The notes beneath the pieces are model-generated. The model was not told the DNA's origin. It was given only the letters and a program-made list of their open reading frames with translations, and did not search any database. A stretch of 64,000 bases of DNA from Oscheius onirici (Eukaryota; Nematoda; Chromadorea; Rhabditida; Rhabditidae), in the NCBI GenBank assembly GCA_932521025.1, contig OW051468.1:7192064-7256063 (forward strand), written 5' to 3'. Each line of letters opens with the position of its first letter. The stretch's first letter is position 1. Positions 36,387 to 48,735 of this stretch are shown here, piece by piece. A program made the translations under genes and the position numbers.

Positions 36387-38927
36387 TTAAAAGTTTTTAT
36401 AGCTGTGCTCCAAAATGTCGTCGGACCAGCTCTCCCAATCGACGATATGTAGAATGTCGTTCAGTTGGATGTTGTCACTTGTCAAGTAGACCAGTTGCTG
36501 AAAAAGGTATAATGTTGAGACTGGTACTTTATCAGCTTTTCGATATTTTGAAAAACTGTAGCCAAATCTTCGTTTTTTTCTTACTCAAATTTGCGTACGA
36601 ACAAATACCCGTACGCAATTTCTCGTCAATTAAAAGTACGCAAGGTTGGCGCACAAAAGACCAATTGTAATTCTTACAGTATATCTGCATGATTCTGCTA
36701 AAGACACTTACCGTTGTGGCCGACAACAGTATCATCATCTTGCCAATTCTAACTGCGATTTGAGCGTTGGTCAACGCCGGATCTCTTCTTTTGATGTGCT
36801 GTTGAAGCATTCCCACAAAGCGCTGGCTCATCTTCCTGATGTGCTCCTTCCCGGTGGGACTCAGATCCACGAGTTCCTCTGAGAAAATGATCACAGCAAG
36901 CATGATGGCCTTTTCCGTATCGTCCAAATTCAGCTCCTTTATCGGGTCCGCAAGAGTGGTAACCATTCTCTGAGAACAGTTCCGGACATCGGGAATGCAC
37001 TGCAGGTGCTCTTTCGCTGGAAAGTATGATCCATTGGCGTAACAGACTCCATCACAGCCGGCTTCGACTGACCACGAGGCCAGAAGCCACCAGTAAAAGG
37101 GTCCAAATCGGTTCTTCGCTATCAAAATCTGGTCGTTAATGTCCATGTAGTTGAACTCGTGAAGTGAATGCAACCAGTCAGCGAAGATGACAAAGTTCCG
37201 TCGCCAGTCTTGTAACACATCCTTCATCGTAGCGACTCGCTCGGCGGTAATCTTTAAAGGACTGCGACTGGATATGAGGATCGGATTGAAGAAGGCATTG
37301 ACGAAAGTTATACTGGAAGTAGCTGACGGCATTTTACTCTCGTGTTCCGAATCCACACGGTTCAGGACATCTTTGTGCATTAGGACTAGCTGGTCAGCCG
37401 CACTGAAAATAGATTTTACGAATCGAAAAGACTCTCGATACCTGAGCAAGTCCATTTCGGGAGAGGGAAGTTCGTGCTTGATCTGGGGCCCGAGGTCCGT
37501 CTGGATTTCTACAGTACACTTTTCGGGCGAAGGGACATCAAAGTCTTCACCATCCTCATCCATCACTGGTTCGCTTGCTCCTCTTTCCCGTTCAGATTGG
37601 ACTGCTGAAAGAAGAACAGTTAGGCTACAGTAGTCTTCTGACAGCCTCACACAAACCCCCAGTTCTGTTCAGTCAACTGTCTGAACGAGATCAGACAGCC
37701 ACCCACAAACGGTCTTTAATCCCCTTCACACAGATCTCGGTTAACTTTTCTCGGGGGCTATTGTTTGTCCTTGGCGGCTAATTTTAGTCGCCTGCAACGA
37801 GAGGCCAAGTAAATAGCGGAAGTGTGTCCGACGTGTACTCACCTCGAGGATTCATGCCGGCCAGAAAGCACTGCTTCAGACGACATGCCCTGCAGACGTT
37901 CCGATGTTCCTTGGCTATGGAGCAGTGTCCGTCGAAGCGACAAAGGTACTGTCGATTGTTCCAGACGCTCCGCCGGAAGAAGCCTTTACATCCGTTACAG
38001 GCATTGACTCCATAGTGCTTGCCAAAAGCCTAAAAATAGTTTTTATTTATTTTCTGGACGTCTTGTCGCATCGTGGTTTGTAGTCTAAAGGGGTCACAGT
38101 TTGAACTCTCTGCTAACCGAGAGATTGAAGAAAAGAAAAGTACACTGGACTCAAATTTTAAGGCTCATACTTCAAGGAAGTTTGACAAACTAACAGAAGA
38201 CACTCCAGCTACCAAGTTCAGATGGGTAATTGTACCGTATCCCGAGATACACCTTAAATTGAAGATGCAAGTTTGGGCAAACGATCGATCTGAACTTGTT
38301 TTCGTCAACGACATGATTCGAATTCTGCAGCTTGAAAATACCGTAAGCTTTCTAAAGGAGAAGAAATGTGAAAATTAGTTCTACTCCAATTCAAAACGAT
38401 ATGTGGCAGCTTGATGACGACGAAAGGCTAAAGCTTTACAAAAATCATCACTTTCTCAAAAATTAAGTACTGGACTTGGTAAACGAATAAAAATCAGTTG
38501 AACTACTTTAGAAGACTAAAATGATGGTAAAACGATCTTTAGAAAAAAAAACTTCAGATGATCCTGAAGACGAGACCAACCTGATCACCACAGACGACGC
38601 AGATCAAGTTCTGTGTGCTGTTCTTCCTCCGGCCTCTGGTAGCCGCGACGGGTTGATCGGAAGAAGTGCTGCCGCTCTGTAACAGTTGCATGTTGAATGA
38701 CCGTCCCGAATGACCACGCCCCTTACCTGATGTCTGTGTTGCATAAACTGCTGCTGTGCCAGATGATGATGATGGTGCGCAGCTGCTCCAGGATGATGGC
38801 CGTTCGGTAACGTCAACGGAATGAGAGGATTTGTCAGGACGGAAGACCGGATGATGTCGTCGAGTGTTGTGGCCGCAACATCGTGGAAAATGTCAGTGTG
38901 GTCCAGTGTAGCTAACTGTGAGAACAT
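36387..38927 (-). CDS. Nuclear hormone receptor, HNF4-type (supplementary NHR)
   Basis: Six exons (38927-38727, 38676-38581, 38029-37843, 37604-37442, 37402-36712, 36497-36387), 482 residues. An N-terminal region with a His/Gln run ([11 protein letters not shown]) precedes the two-zinc DNA-binding domain: [20 protein letters not shown], then [17 protein letters not shown] and [20 protein letters not shown]. The P-box CNGCKG and the AVQSERE tail match HNF4-derived nematode receptors. The ligand-binding domain has the signature [20 protein letters not shown] and a C-terminal AF-2-like helix ([12 protein letters not shown]). It acts as a nuclear, DNA-binding transcription factor; ligand unknown. 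The acceptor ttcttttag lies 3 nt before the ATG. The intron between the two DNA-binding exons (551 nt) and intron 5 (214 nt) are long by local standards. Confidence 0.93.
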
Positions 38928-38965
38928 TCGCTAAAAGAATAAGATTTTGATGAGATTTGAACAGA

Positions 38966-38992
38966 CGAGAGAGAGAGAGAGAGAGAGAGAGA
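38966..38992. repeat. GA dinucleotide repeat
   Basis: An uninterrupted run of about 12 GA units, 40 bp upstream of the nuclear receptor start codon (read as CT on the gene strand). It could act as a promoter polypyrimidine tract; that is inference. Confidence 0.9.
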
Positions 38993-39059
38993 TATGTCCT
39001 TACCCGGCTACAGTAATCTTGTCATGTGTTTATGATCCAAGATCCCGTTTTGAACAAAA

Positions 39060-39410
39060 ACAGGTTACGGTAGAAACAGTAGAGGCTAATCAGAAATCTT
39101 TCTCCCATTATTTGTTGACAGTAGCTCACAAACAGTAACCCAAACGATTCAAAAGACTCTCTTCTATTTTAAGGTTGCGGTAACCGATCCCAATGAGACT
39201 ACAGTACACATACAATTGACTGTCTTTCTGAGGTTACGGTAGTCTTTTGAAAACAGTCGACAGTACATCAGAAAATGTATAAAACAGTCTCACATTTCCA
39301 GGTTAGAACTAAGTTTATCCAAAAGATACAGGAGATACTATTCCTCATTGTAGGAGTACGGTAGCCAATACCAAGTACACCCAAAAGACCAGAGAGGTTA
39401 TGGTAACTGG
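39060..39410. repeat. Degenerate repeat array with ggttacggtag units
   Basis: Related 11-mers occur at 39063 (ggttacggtag), 39173 (ggttgcggtaa), 39232 (ggttacggtag), 39354 (agtacggtag) and 39396 (ggttatggtaa), several accompanied by an aaaaga-containing segment about 35-45 bases on. The array starts ~130 bp upstream of the nuclear receptor ATG. Confidence 0.6.
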
Positions 39411-41689
39411 AAGTGCAATTGAGACGTCTCTCTAGCCATATATGTAGTCTGTCCACCTGCAAAAAGTTTACACCAATCCTGTTCTACGAACCCTATTATT
39501 GTTTATGGGAAGCCACGTGACAGAACTTCAAAAACCTCCATTTTCGGAAATGTCGGTTATTTTTAACTGTGTACAAATTGTGCAAACGAATAGAGTAAAC
39601 ACACAATGCCAATCGGAATAGAAAAAGATTGAAAAGGCGGGAACTTTATAAAGAGTCAAAAGTTCGCAAACTACGTCAACAGTAATTAGAAAATCACACG
39701 TTTATGAGAAGTGATTATTGGCTGCACGCCTGCAAAAGTGTCATTCCTACGAAACAAATGTTGTTAGTTTGAGCTTGTTCTGTGATCAGTCTGAAAACTT
39801 TCAAAAGTTTGTGCACTTCAATAAATAAAATAACAGATTCCTATGAAGAGTTCTTTGTAAATGTTTTGTAACATTTACAGAAAACCTTTATTTTTTAGAA
39901 GTACAAAGTAAACTAAAAATAAACATTGGGATGAAATGTCTGTGAGATGAGCAACTACTGTAGTCCGTCCAGAAGATACTGAGAATAACTAAACCTATAA
40001 AATGTTCGGGTCTCGTATCGAAAACTTTGGATTGGCTATACTTTTTTACTCTAGCAAACTCTACAGCTCTACAACCTTGCTAATATTAGAAAGAGAATTG
40101 CACACGTTTGACAGGGGTTTCCCCGCGACCAATGAAAGCCGCCAATTAGTCGAGCCAAGCTCCGAGAAAAGCGCCTCATTTAATAATACTCCTTCTGCAT
40201 GTTTGTCTGTGATATTTGAACTCAATCGAGACTTTTTTCAAAAGAGGGAGACAAAATTTGGTCCTGTGCTAGTTTCTGATCTCTGCTGTCGATTTCCGTA
40301 GGAGAGAGGGTGGCGGGAAAAGTACACGGGATAGATATCTGATCGTCTCATAAAGATTTGGGACGTCAGTACAGTCTGTGCTTTAAAAGTCTTTTTAGGC
40401 TCTGGGATTCAGATATTGAATGCAGACGTTCCAGGGAAAATTCTAGTCTTCTAAGAGGAAATTGAAGTGCATCCCGAGGAAATGGAACGGCTAACAGATT
40501 GATATACCCGGAAATTACTGTAGTTCCTGAAAGTACAGGTGGAAACGAATTAAAAAAATCGTTGCGAAACTCACTTACGAACCAGACTCGTGGTTTCTGA
40601 GAGTTTCTCCAGGCTCCTTGTTTCCACTGAATTTCAGTCAGACAGGAAACTAGGCTGTGTAACAAGTTTCGGAATCTGTTTGAAATACGTAAAGGATAGT
40701 GACAACAGTTGACGTCAGAACCCACAGTTCGCCGAGCGTAAGCGACACCGACCCGGACTGGAAATAGACCCGGCTGAAAGATCGTTTTGGGACCATACTA
40801 TCAATGAGTCAATATGGAAACCTCTGGTGCTAGTGTTTTTGATATGAATAGGAAAGAGATGATTTTTACTTTCAATGCTTCTAAATGGGGTGAGTCCGTA
40901 AAGTTGTCAAGAGTCTCTTCGGTACTAATGATCAGTAAATGCTAGTTCAGTTACCGATTCTGGCAAGATCTAGAGAAAATCTCTTTCGAGTGTTTGGAAA
41001 CTTTAAAAATAAGAAACTCTTATCGCATTCAGAAGAGACACAATATACCGGGCCGTTTAAAACAAGCCATAGTAAAAGCTTTAGTAATGGCTGTTTTGAC
41101 AGAAAATTGTGGCAATCAAAGAATGTGATATGCAATTGAGAAGGTCAATTAGCGGAAGGTGTTTGATCGGGGGAGAAGCCTCATTAATCCGGGAGTCTCT
41201 TTCAATGGGGGGGGGGGGGGGACAAGGTAATAAAGGACAGCCTCGTACATCCTGAGAGGAAGTTGTAGTCCTCCTTATCAGCTGATTCCGTCCGTCTATA
41301 CTCTTCCAGAGACACATTCCCTCCAGACTCAATAACCGCCACGCGACCTAATATGAGACAGCTAAATAGGTAAGCGAGAGGGACAGAGAACAATGCCCAC
41401 CTGCCCTTCCTCAAATCCTATCAGGGAGAAAGTTGTTGGCAAACTGGCGGGAAAGTCCCGGCTTGTACGAGAGTCGTATTTGCTCAAGCGTCCTATGATT
41501 TTCCAAAAACATTTTTATGGCTCTCGCCGTCATGTGAAAATTTTGGGGAAGGAGAAACCTTTAAAAGTCACGACAGACAGACTTATTATCAATCGATGCT
41601 GTCGAGCGATGATAAGGTCCGAGAGAGACTGATCATCTGGTAGTGTTTCTCGTGTTTCCTAAATGATTCTGTATGTCAGCAGCTTCGGA

Positions 41690-41835
41690 GCAAGATTTCA
41701 CTGTGACAAACGCATTTTCAAGCTTCGCAATGTTCTGAAAAGTTGTCGAGATTGTCAATTGCTACAACTGTTCTGAACATAAACAAGCTGGAAAAAGTAT
41801 GCGTCAACTAGAAAATTGAACTTTCTTCTTAGCTT
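41690..41835 (+). repeat. Interspersed repeat, copy 1
   Basis: The segment ggagca(a)gatttca...cattttcaagctt...agctacaact is shared with 48110-48265 at roughly two-thirds identity by eye. Each copy has an internal inverted part around its centre (here gcaatgttctg / ctgttctgaacat). Confidence 0.5.
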
Positions 41836-44800
41836 GCGGATATTAAGGAAACCACGTTCTCTTCCCCTCCTGGAGACCCATTGGCTGAGAACTGACAGTC
41901 CTCCTAATTACGCGCCAAGACTTCCTATAAGCAGAGCGACGGCCGTCCAAGAAGTGAAACCAGGCCGCATTCTTCGCGCCCGTGTATCTTTGAAAGACGC
42001 GACGGGGGCGAACAATGATCAGGTTCATTCTCGGCAGCGTACTTTAACGTCAACCAAATAATAACTATTTATGACAGTCTGAACTTTAAAAGAAGACAGA
42101 GTTTAAGAAAAGAGAGTTATCTTTGGGAACCAAAAAGAGAGAAGACTGCACTTGCAGGGGCTTCTGTCCAAGAAAAATAAGAGAATGTGTTGTCACTCCG
42201 AAGATAAGAGTCCATGGAAACATACACGAGTTGTTTGGACAGAAAGGTGTCTATCAGATTGCATGTGAAACTTGCGGCACAAACAGGGGAGGGGGCAAAG
42301 TGGAACCCAATCGTTTCTAATTCTATCCAAGGTTGAAGATCGATTTGAGGAAGGAGTCTGAAGGCGAAAGGATTGAGAATGAAGACGGAATGTGACAGGA
42401 CTGTCTAAGTCTATCCTGAGTCAAAATGTCAAAAGACAAGCAACTGTGAAAACTATCGGTTAGGGATAGAGATGAGTCAAGTTTCGAATTGTTCCAAAAA
42501 CTGAGCTGTTATGGAGATAATGAGCCCTGTTTACTTCGCTTTGCAGTTATCGCTCTTGTTTGCTTTTTGAGCATGAGCACAGATAATGAAACGGGACCTC
42601 AAACATCGTAGAGAACAGAATGCTCTAGATCCGTATCAGTCCGATAATTTTAGTCTCCGAGGACAAACGTCGCTGCGATCAAAATGGGAAGTCTGTTTTG
42701 ACGCGTCGTTCCCGAATTGATTTTGCGACTTCTGGTCTGTACAAGCCCAAAGACTAGTACTCATTTGATCTTCCGTCATCTACGTTTTCGGGCCAGTTCA
42801 AACGACAAAACTAACAAGCAGACAGACAATGAAAGGGAGCGCTCGGAAAGTGACGATTTTTAAAGATTGGCGTGGAGAGTGAGAGAGATTGGGACAGAAA
42901 CCAGTTCCGATGACTGGCAGCTTTTGGACACAAACCCTATTATAGACACATTTGAACAGATTACTGTATGATGACGAGAGACAATGGGGGATAGCCCGAG
43001 AAGGTCTGTGAGAACGTTCAGTGATAGTTCAGTGGAACATGAGAGTGTCTGGCAATCGTATTGGATTATTTTTTCCTTCTCAAAAGGTAAACTGTTTCTC
43101 AAGTGTTTACAGAAACAGTTCACAATTAGATACAACCCGTCCTCATCACTTTAAGGTTTCTTAGGACACGTTTCTGTCCACTAGATGGTACTGTAATCAG
43201 TGTACCGATTGCGAAAGAGTTTGGATATCATACAAAAGACGGTCATGTGCATTATAGAAAATTAAATCAATGTGACAAGAAAAGCGAGAAACGGGGGATC
43301 GTCCCGACGCCCGTAAAATCGGGTCCAATGGGTCAGCATATATAGTCTGTTCATGCAAAATCGGAGGCATTTTGACAGAAAGAGGCAACTTTCAGTCGAG
43401 CGAAGGCATACTGTAAGTGAGCAGGAATGGTTGTCAGTCACAACCTGGACTAGTAATGGTTTTGTGTATTTGGACACAAAAAAAATTCGCGAAACACATT
43501 GTGCACAGAACTGTGAACTGACACTGAGTGTGTGTAAAACAGTGGTCACAGATTTCCGACTCGGAACTTGCCTCATTATCAACTCAAAGATTATGTTGAT
43601 TGAAGAACGAAAAAAGACAAATCGATGAGGCGTGGAGACGAAAAACCTGAAACTGGCGAGTTTATTTTCGTGTCCAAGTAGTGCAAAACAGACAAGAAGG
43701 ATGACGAGAGGGAGAGTTCAAAATGTGGAGGGCCTGATAGCAGCTGACAGACCAATTCTTCAGAAATTGCTCCCGCTTGATGACAATTCGCTCGTGTACT
43801 TTGTAGTGTGCTTCCAAGTCAACCCGGTTACAGAAGATCAAAATTGTCTGTCAGGTAATTCTATCCTGTTGTCATGGACAAGTTTCCCGCTTTTCGAAAA
43901 GAATTATCACCGCAAACACATTTTCCCCGCAAAAGCCAGACCCCAAACGGTTCCACGTGACCTTCGAAAATAGGAGACGAAAGAACAGAGACTAACACAA
44001 GGGGGACTGTCTGTGTTTGGAATAGAGGCTGTATGCAAATTCAGGTCTTTCCTCGGTTGATTGAACATTTTGGACCTTGTTCTTTGCGAGACCAACAAAT
44101 ACATTGTGCAAAAGGTGCATACTCAGTCCAGGATACGCTGCTAAAAGAGAGCTTACTATCCAACGTCTGCACATTATAAGGGTTTCGCAACGAACATTTT
44201 AAAAGTTTAATAATTCTTACATTTCTTGTTAGTAGCTTCTGGACTTCTGGACATCCATTCGATAAACTTCTTTCTGTCTTTGGATTAGGAGTGTAAAAAT
44301 GAACAGGATAGAAGACTTCGAAAAACAAAGTTCTGTATACTTTAAACGAGAAAAAGTGTAAGAAAAATACGTTGATTCATTCTAAATAATTAAAAAGTAT
44401 GTGTATTTGCACCTGCTACCCACGTCTACCATCTGCTGTACGAAACAATAAACGGAAATAGGCCTGATCAAATTTTAGTATCTTGCAAGTCCTCGCTGCA
44501 AAATGAGTATAGTATAAGACGAGAGTACACAGCCTCATTAGATAAGGTCTCATTGGCAAATAGTCTGGCAGAGGCAAAGCTCTGATAATGTTAGAATGTA
44601 GACTCTGGAAGTCCTTCGGACCAAGTGAGATGGTGGCGGTCTTTCAGTGGAAGAACAAGGCATGTTTCTAGTTCAATCTAGAGACCTGGAGTTGGTTTCT
44701 CCGGTTTTTGAAGACTGTGAGATTTACCAACTGCTAATAACGTCAATGGTCTTCGGATACCAGAACTAACAATAAGTTTCCTCTTTGTTTTCTTCAGACA

Positions 44801-46479
44801 CTTTTGATTTTTTCAGAATCGTCTCTGGTACTACAGATTGGAAGCAAAAAAAGCTTTTTCTATTCACGCCTCACATAGGAAGTTTGGTGACTAATCCGAA
44901 CTGTATTGAGTGAGGATTCAGTCTCAAAATAGGCCTGTTCAATGCACAAACTCGGTCTTTTGTCCCTGACAGCAGTCTGCAAAAGTGATCTCCGCCACAA
45001 GATTATGAGATGTGAAAATCGTTTTTTTCTGATAAACAGAAGACTTTCTGTATTGATCGAAAAGATAGGGAGACTATTCTCAAGAGGAGTCTTTCTTTCG
45101 TCAATTTTCGCACCCTACAAAGCACAAAAGTCTCTCTTTGTTGGCATAAGCCACAAGTAGCGTTGCAGCTAGCATGGTCTGACTGAACTGTTCCTTTTCG
45201 GGCAGAGGCCAACAACTTCTACGAATGATTTATGGTCGGCCATCTAGTGTACTGCGCACATAGCCTGTTGCCGTCTCTTTTCAGTCGGAACGAAAAGTTT
45301 CAAGGGGGCTGGCAGTGGGAGAGTAAAAAGAGAAGTTCCCGAGTTTGACTAACACATTTATGTATGCATAAAATGAAGCCTTCTAGTATTTTACAGATCT
45401 GGTCGGTCTTTCTACGACAGTAGAAAGAACACGAGGAAAGAAAATACACGGTCGACATTGCCCAGTAGTTTTTGAACCTAATTAAACTATAGCACACATT
45501 TACAAAATTTGCTAACTTTATTTTGTTACACTATTCAGTTCCAAAAAGTTACCTAGTTTGTGGTAATTGCAGTAATTACGTCTGGATTTTTTTTCTGACA
45601 ATTTGAAAATGTCGTCCGTGAAATTAGTTGATGAGGCAAAACAAAACATGTCTTGCTGCATATGTATCTACAAAAGACAGTACAGTTGCTATGACACCGA
45701 TAGATGCTCTAAAGAGCCTAGGCAAAGAATCTCTCTTCAACACCAAAAGAGTAGCCTTTTTTTCAACATAAACCCAATTGATTATTTACCTTGTTCTCTC
45801 TCCACTGCTTTGTAACCAGAGTTCACGACCTTCGGGTTCGGCAAAACCAAAATGGTGCCGATCTATCAATCTCGAGAGAGAATTACCGAAAAATGTGTGC
45901 TCGTAAACTCTATTGCGAGGATTTTTTTTCCTTCTGTCAGAGACAGCTACAGTACGGTAAATAAAGAGGAAAGTCCTTATCAGTTCAAGAGCAGGCTAAA
46001 GTGAGAGGCTAGACTGAGACTAAGAGCGGCAATTTGGCACGTACGTTTCCACAACTTTTTTTCTTAGCGGTAGGTCCAATTGCCATGAATTTGAAATGAG
46101 AAGAAGGGAATTTGAAATGAGGGTGTATGGACTTTCTCGGGGCAGAAACTAGTGGAATTCAGTAGGAACGATCTGCTGATGATGTGTCAGAAAAGTCGAA
46201 ATGGTTCGGACTGATTCTCTTCCCAAGTTCAAACTCTGATTTTAAATTTTTCAAAAAGCAAAGACTTGACCCTTGTCCTTGAACAGGCTCTCGTTGCTAG
46301 GTTCTGGAGTGAAAAGAACGAAAGTACAATGACGATTTTGCAGAGCGTTCTTCGAAAATATTCATCCTGGACCATGTTATGAGAAAATTAGGCCACGTGA
46401 CTCACTGAAAATATATGAGCGGAAGGGTTTCTATTTGGACCCAAAACTGTGTTTGTGTGTCCAGACCCAATATTTTTGT

Positions 46480-46545
46480 CGTCCTGATGGGGATCGAAAC
46501 TCGACCTTATAGTGCACAACGACACTAACCGAAAGAGAATAACAC
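46480..46545 (-). repeat. tRNA-like fragment, probably SINE or pseudogene
   Basis: On the minus strand tcggttagtgtcgttgtgca resembles a degenerate A box, followed after about 20 bases by gtttcgatcccc, a near-consensus B box. A stable T stem cannot be drawn, so it is not called a working tRNA. Confidence 0.3.
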
Positions 46546-47010
46546 GGCCAGGGACTATGTGAAAAACAGAGACGCAGTCGGGGGCTCGGAATAGAACCTT
46601 CGAATTGCCAACGGGGAAGTCCTTTAGAATATGTTCCAGTCGAAACAACAAAAACGAGTTGAATGAAAAGGAACGCGGATAAACAAGCCGTAGGAGCTTT
46701 CCTTCTCTCTATTGACTAGAGGCTCTAGGAGCTGGATGTTTATTGGAAGGGAAAAAGAGAGGGACAAATAAGCAGAAAGAGAACGTGAGAGGGAGGTTTC
46801 ACTGAAAATGAGTGGAATGGGCAAAACACCAAAAACAAGAGAGAGAGTACATATTCGAGTGTACAAACAACTTTCCAGGTGGTCTAGAACAGACTAGAGA
46901 AGAGGACGAGATATTCCCAAAGGTACATGGATTTTAGAGCACAATTTTGAAATGGAATCGTGGTTTGGAACTCCTTCATACGCCAATAAAGTCTACTAAA
47001 ACGAACGCGT

Positions 47011-47111
47011 CAGTAACCCAAAATGCTAATTGTTAAAAGTTGAACCCTGTCGCTGTTAGGCTTCCCAATTATAATACGTATAAAAGGGTACCGGGAAGTT
47101 TTGGGTTACTG
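47011..47111. mobile_element. 101-bp hairpin element with 13-bp perfect terminal inverted repeats
   Basis: The left end cagtaacccaaaa (47011-47023) is exactly inverted at the right end (47099-47111). A second inner pair, cttccc and gggaag, lies inside. No open frame. This fits a small non-autonomous DNA transposon (MITE); a flanking target duplication was not clear. Confidence 0.6.
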
Positions 47112-47723
47112 TAGGGTTCTTTTCTAACTGTACATGGTTACGGTAGATTCGCTACGAGACTGTATGACTAAAAGTACAGTAAGCAGAGATCAGTGAAGAG
47201 TTTCTTGAACAGTGCGCATGGCTACACCCGTGCTTATAAGCAAAAGAGGAATAAACAACAAGCTCAAGAGTACATGAGCCATGTTCAGTCAACCCTTTGC
47301 TCCCTACTTTTCCCCACTCATATAATCTATCTATTTTGCTCAGTCACATGGTCAACAGACTGTGCGGTGTCTGTTTCTAAAAGATTATACAGGCTGTTCG
47401 TGTTTTCCGAACTGGCTCATCTCCAGCTGATCTTCTCGAAAGATCATCAGAATTTTTAAGGCGCGTAGTAATCAGAAGTCAGAAATCTTTGAGGGGGATA
47501 AAAAAACCGCCTAGTTCAGTCTAGTTACTTATAATATAAAAAGGGAGGAGTTTGACTCAGATTTCGAAAATTTGGCTCAGACAGGAAATTGGACGTTTCG
47601 AAAATATGGAATGTTCTGAGAATAAACTCGAACTTTTTCTCATTATCTGAGAAGTAAAGATTGTTTAAAGGAAGCCTTCGGCTATGTCAAAATGCCAAAA
47701 CCGCTGCGGGACCATTTGGCATT

Positions 47724-48070
47724 GGTCCCGTCACGATCTTGCATATTTTTCATTTTTTGACGCTTTGCACTCGTTTTATCCTTTTCAAACGATGTTTAAT
47801 CGATTCCGCATCAAATTTTACACCAGTTATGTCTATTCCGACATCAAAATTCAACAAAATAGGAAAGGACAGAAACGCTGTTTTCGCCTTTTCCTTCCAG
47901 TTTTACTAGATTTTCTGTTATCGGAATGTACGTATCTGATGTAAAATTTGATGCCGAATCGATTAAACACGGTTTAGAAACGAAAAAAAAGAGTGTAAAA
48001 CGTCGAAAGAGCGAAAATAAAATATTCGGGATGAGATCGTGTCGGGACTCGCTGTAATCGGGATGGGACC
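47724..48070. mobile_element. 347-bp foldback element
   Basis: The left half (ggtcccgtcacgatctt... to gtctattccga) is an imperfect inverted copy of the right half, including tgtttaatcgattc(c/g)gcatcaaattttaca, so the whole unit folds into one long hairpin. The spacer is only about 65 bases. No coding content; the family was not recognised. Confidence 0.7.
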
Positions 48071-48109
48071 TTTTTTCGTAGCCGGACCCACGCTTTAAGT
48101 GAGCTTACC

Positions 48110-48265
48110 GTTTTGGAGCAGATTTCAACCAAAAACATCATTTTCAAGCTTTACCATGTTTTGCGGAGTTATAGCTTGCTTCACTAGCTACAACTTTGCA
48201 AAGCATGAAATAAGCGAAGAGTGAACTTTTGAGTCAGAAAATTGGCTTCGAAGAAACTAGGCTCT
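48110..48265 (+). repeat. Interspersed repeat, copy 2
   Basis: Same family as 41690-41835. Its centre is a palindrome (catgttttgcggagttatagct / agctacaactttgcaaagcatg). It abuts the foldback element at 47724-48070. Confidence 0.5.
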
Positions 48266-48735
48266 AGTGCCCGTCTATTAGAAAACAATCTACCTGGGTT
48301 GTTCCAAAACAGAAAGATACAATTTCCCCCTGGCTAGGAAAGAAGATGAAAAACAAGGCCTATAAGCCTTTAGAAAAGAGAAGAAAAACAGAAATGGCAG
48401 CAAAAGATCGCTGGGCAGAGGGGAGAGCCACAGCCTCCACCCAATGTGTGTGTAAACACGTAGAGTCCGATCGTTGAAACTCTCTCTCCCCATTCCACGT
48501 GATGACTCTCAGCTGATCATGCTTTGTTGCAAGAATCTGTGTCATTTAGGGGGTCTCTTACATATTTGTTCAGTTTCAGTTCCTTTGCTTCAGAAAAGTG
48601 TCCCCTTGCTCTCAACCTCGCCCCTCACAGCTGAGTTCTCTCGAGGAATCGATTCTGCACCAGGGATCCCCGTCCAGTGTTTTTTTTCGTCTCGAAACAG
48701 TTTTGCTCAGGACAAATTGTATTTTTGGGAGAAGG

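Larger units (their letters stand above)
38928..48735. other. Gene-free, repeat-bearing stretch, 9.8 kb
   Basis: No coding exon was recognised over almost 10 kb; the first part lies directly upstream of the nuclear receptor and may carry its regulatory sequence. The right half contains foldback elements (47011-47111, 47724-48070), a repeat family shared between 41690-41835 and 48110-48265, a run of 15 G at 41207-41221 and a tRNA-like piece at 46480-46545. A short open stretch at 42123-42320 resembles the start of a GIY-YIG endonuclease region and may be a retroelement fossil. Confidence 0.45.

Noticed and set aside
36532-37650. A single 372-codon exon in the nuclear receptor
   Set aside because: It reads through a stopless 39-nt intron and past the true donor at 36712; the C-terminal helix lies in a separate exon at 36497-36387.
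38966-38992. GA run considered as part of a CRISPR-like or satellite array
   Set aside because: Simple dinucleotide repeat with no spacers; ordinary microsatellite in a eukaryotic genome.
42123-42320. Possible GIY-YIG/Penelope-like retroelement fossil
   Set aside because: Only a short VYQIACETCG-like string supports it; too little to call an element or give its ends.
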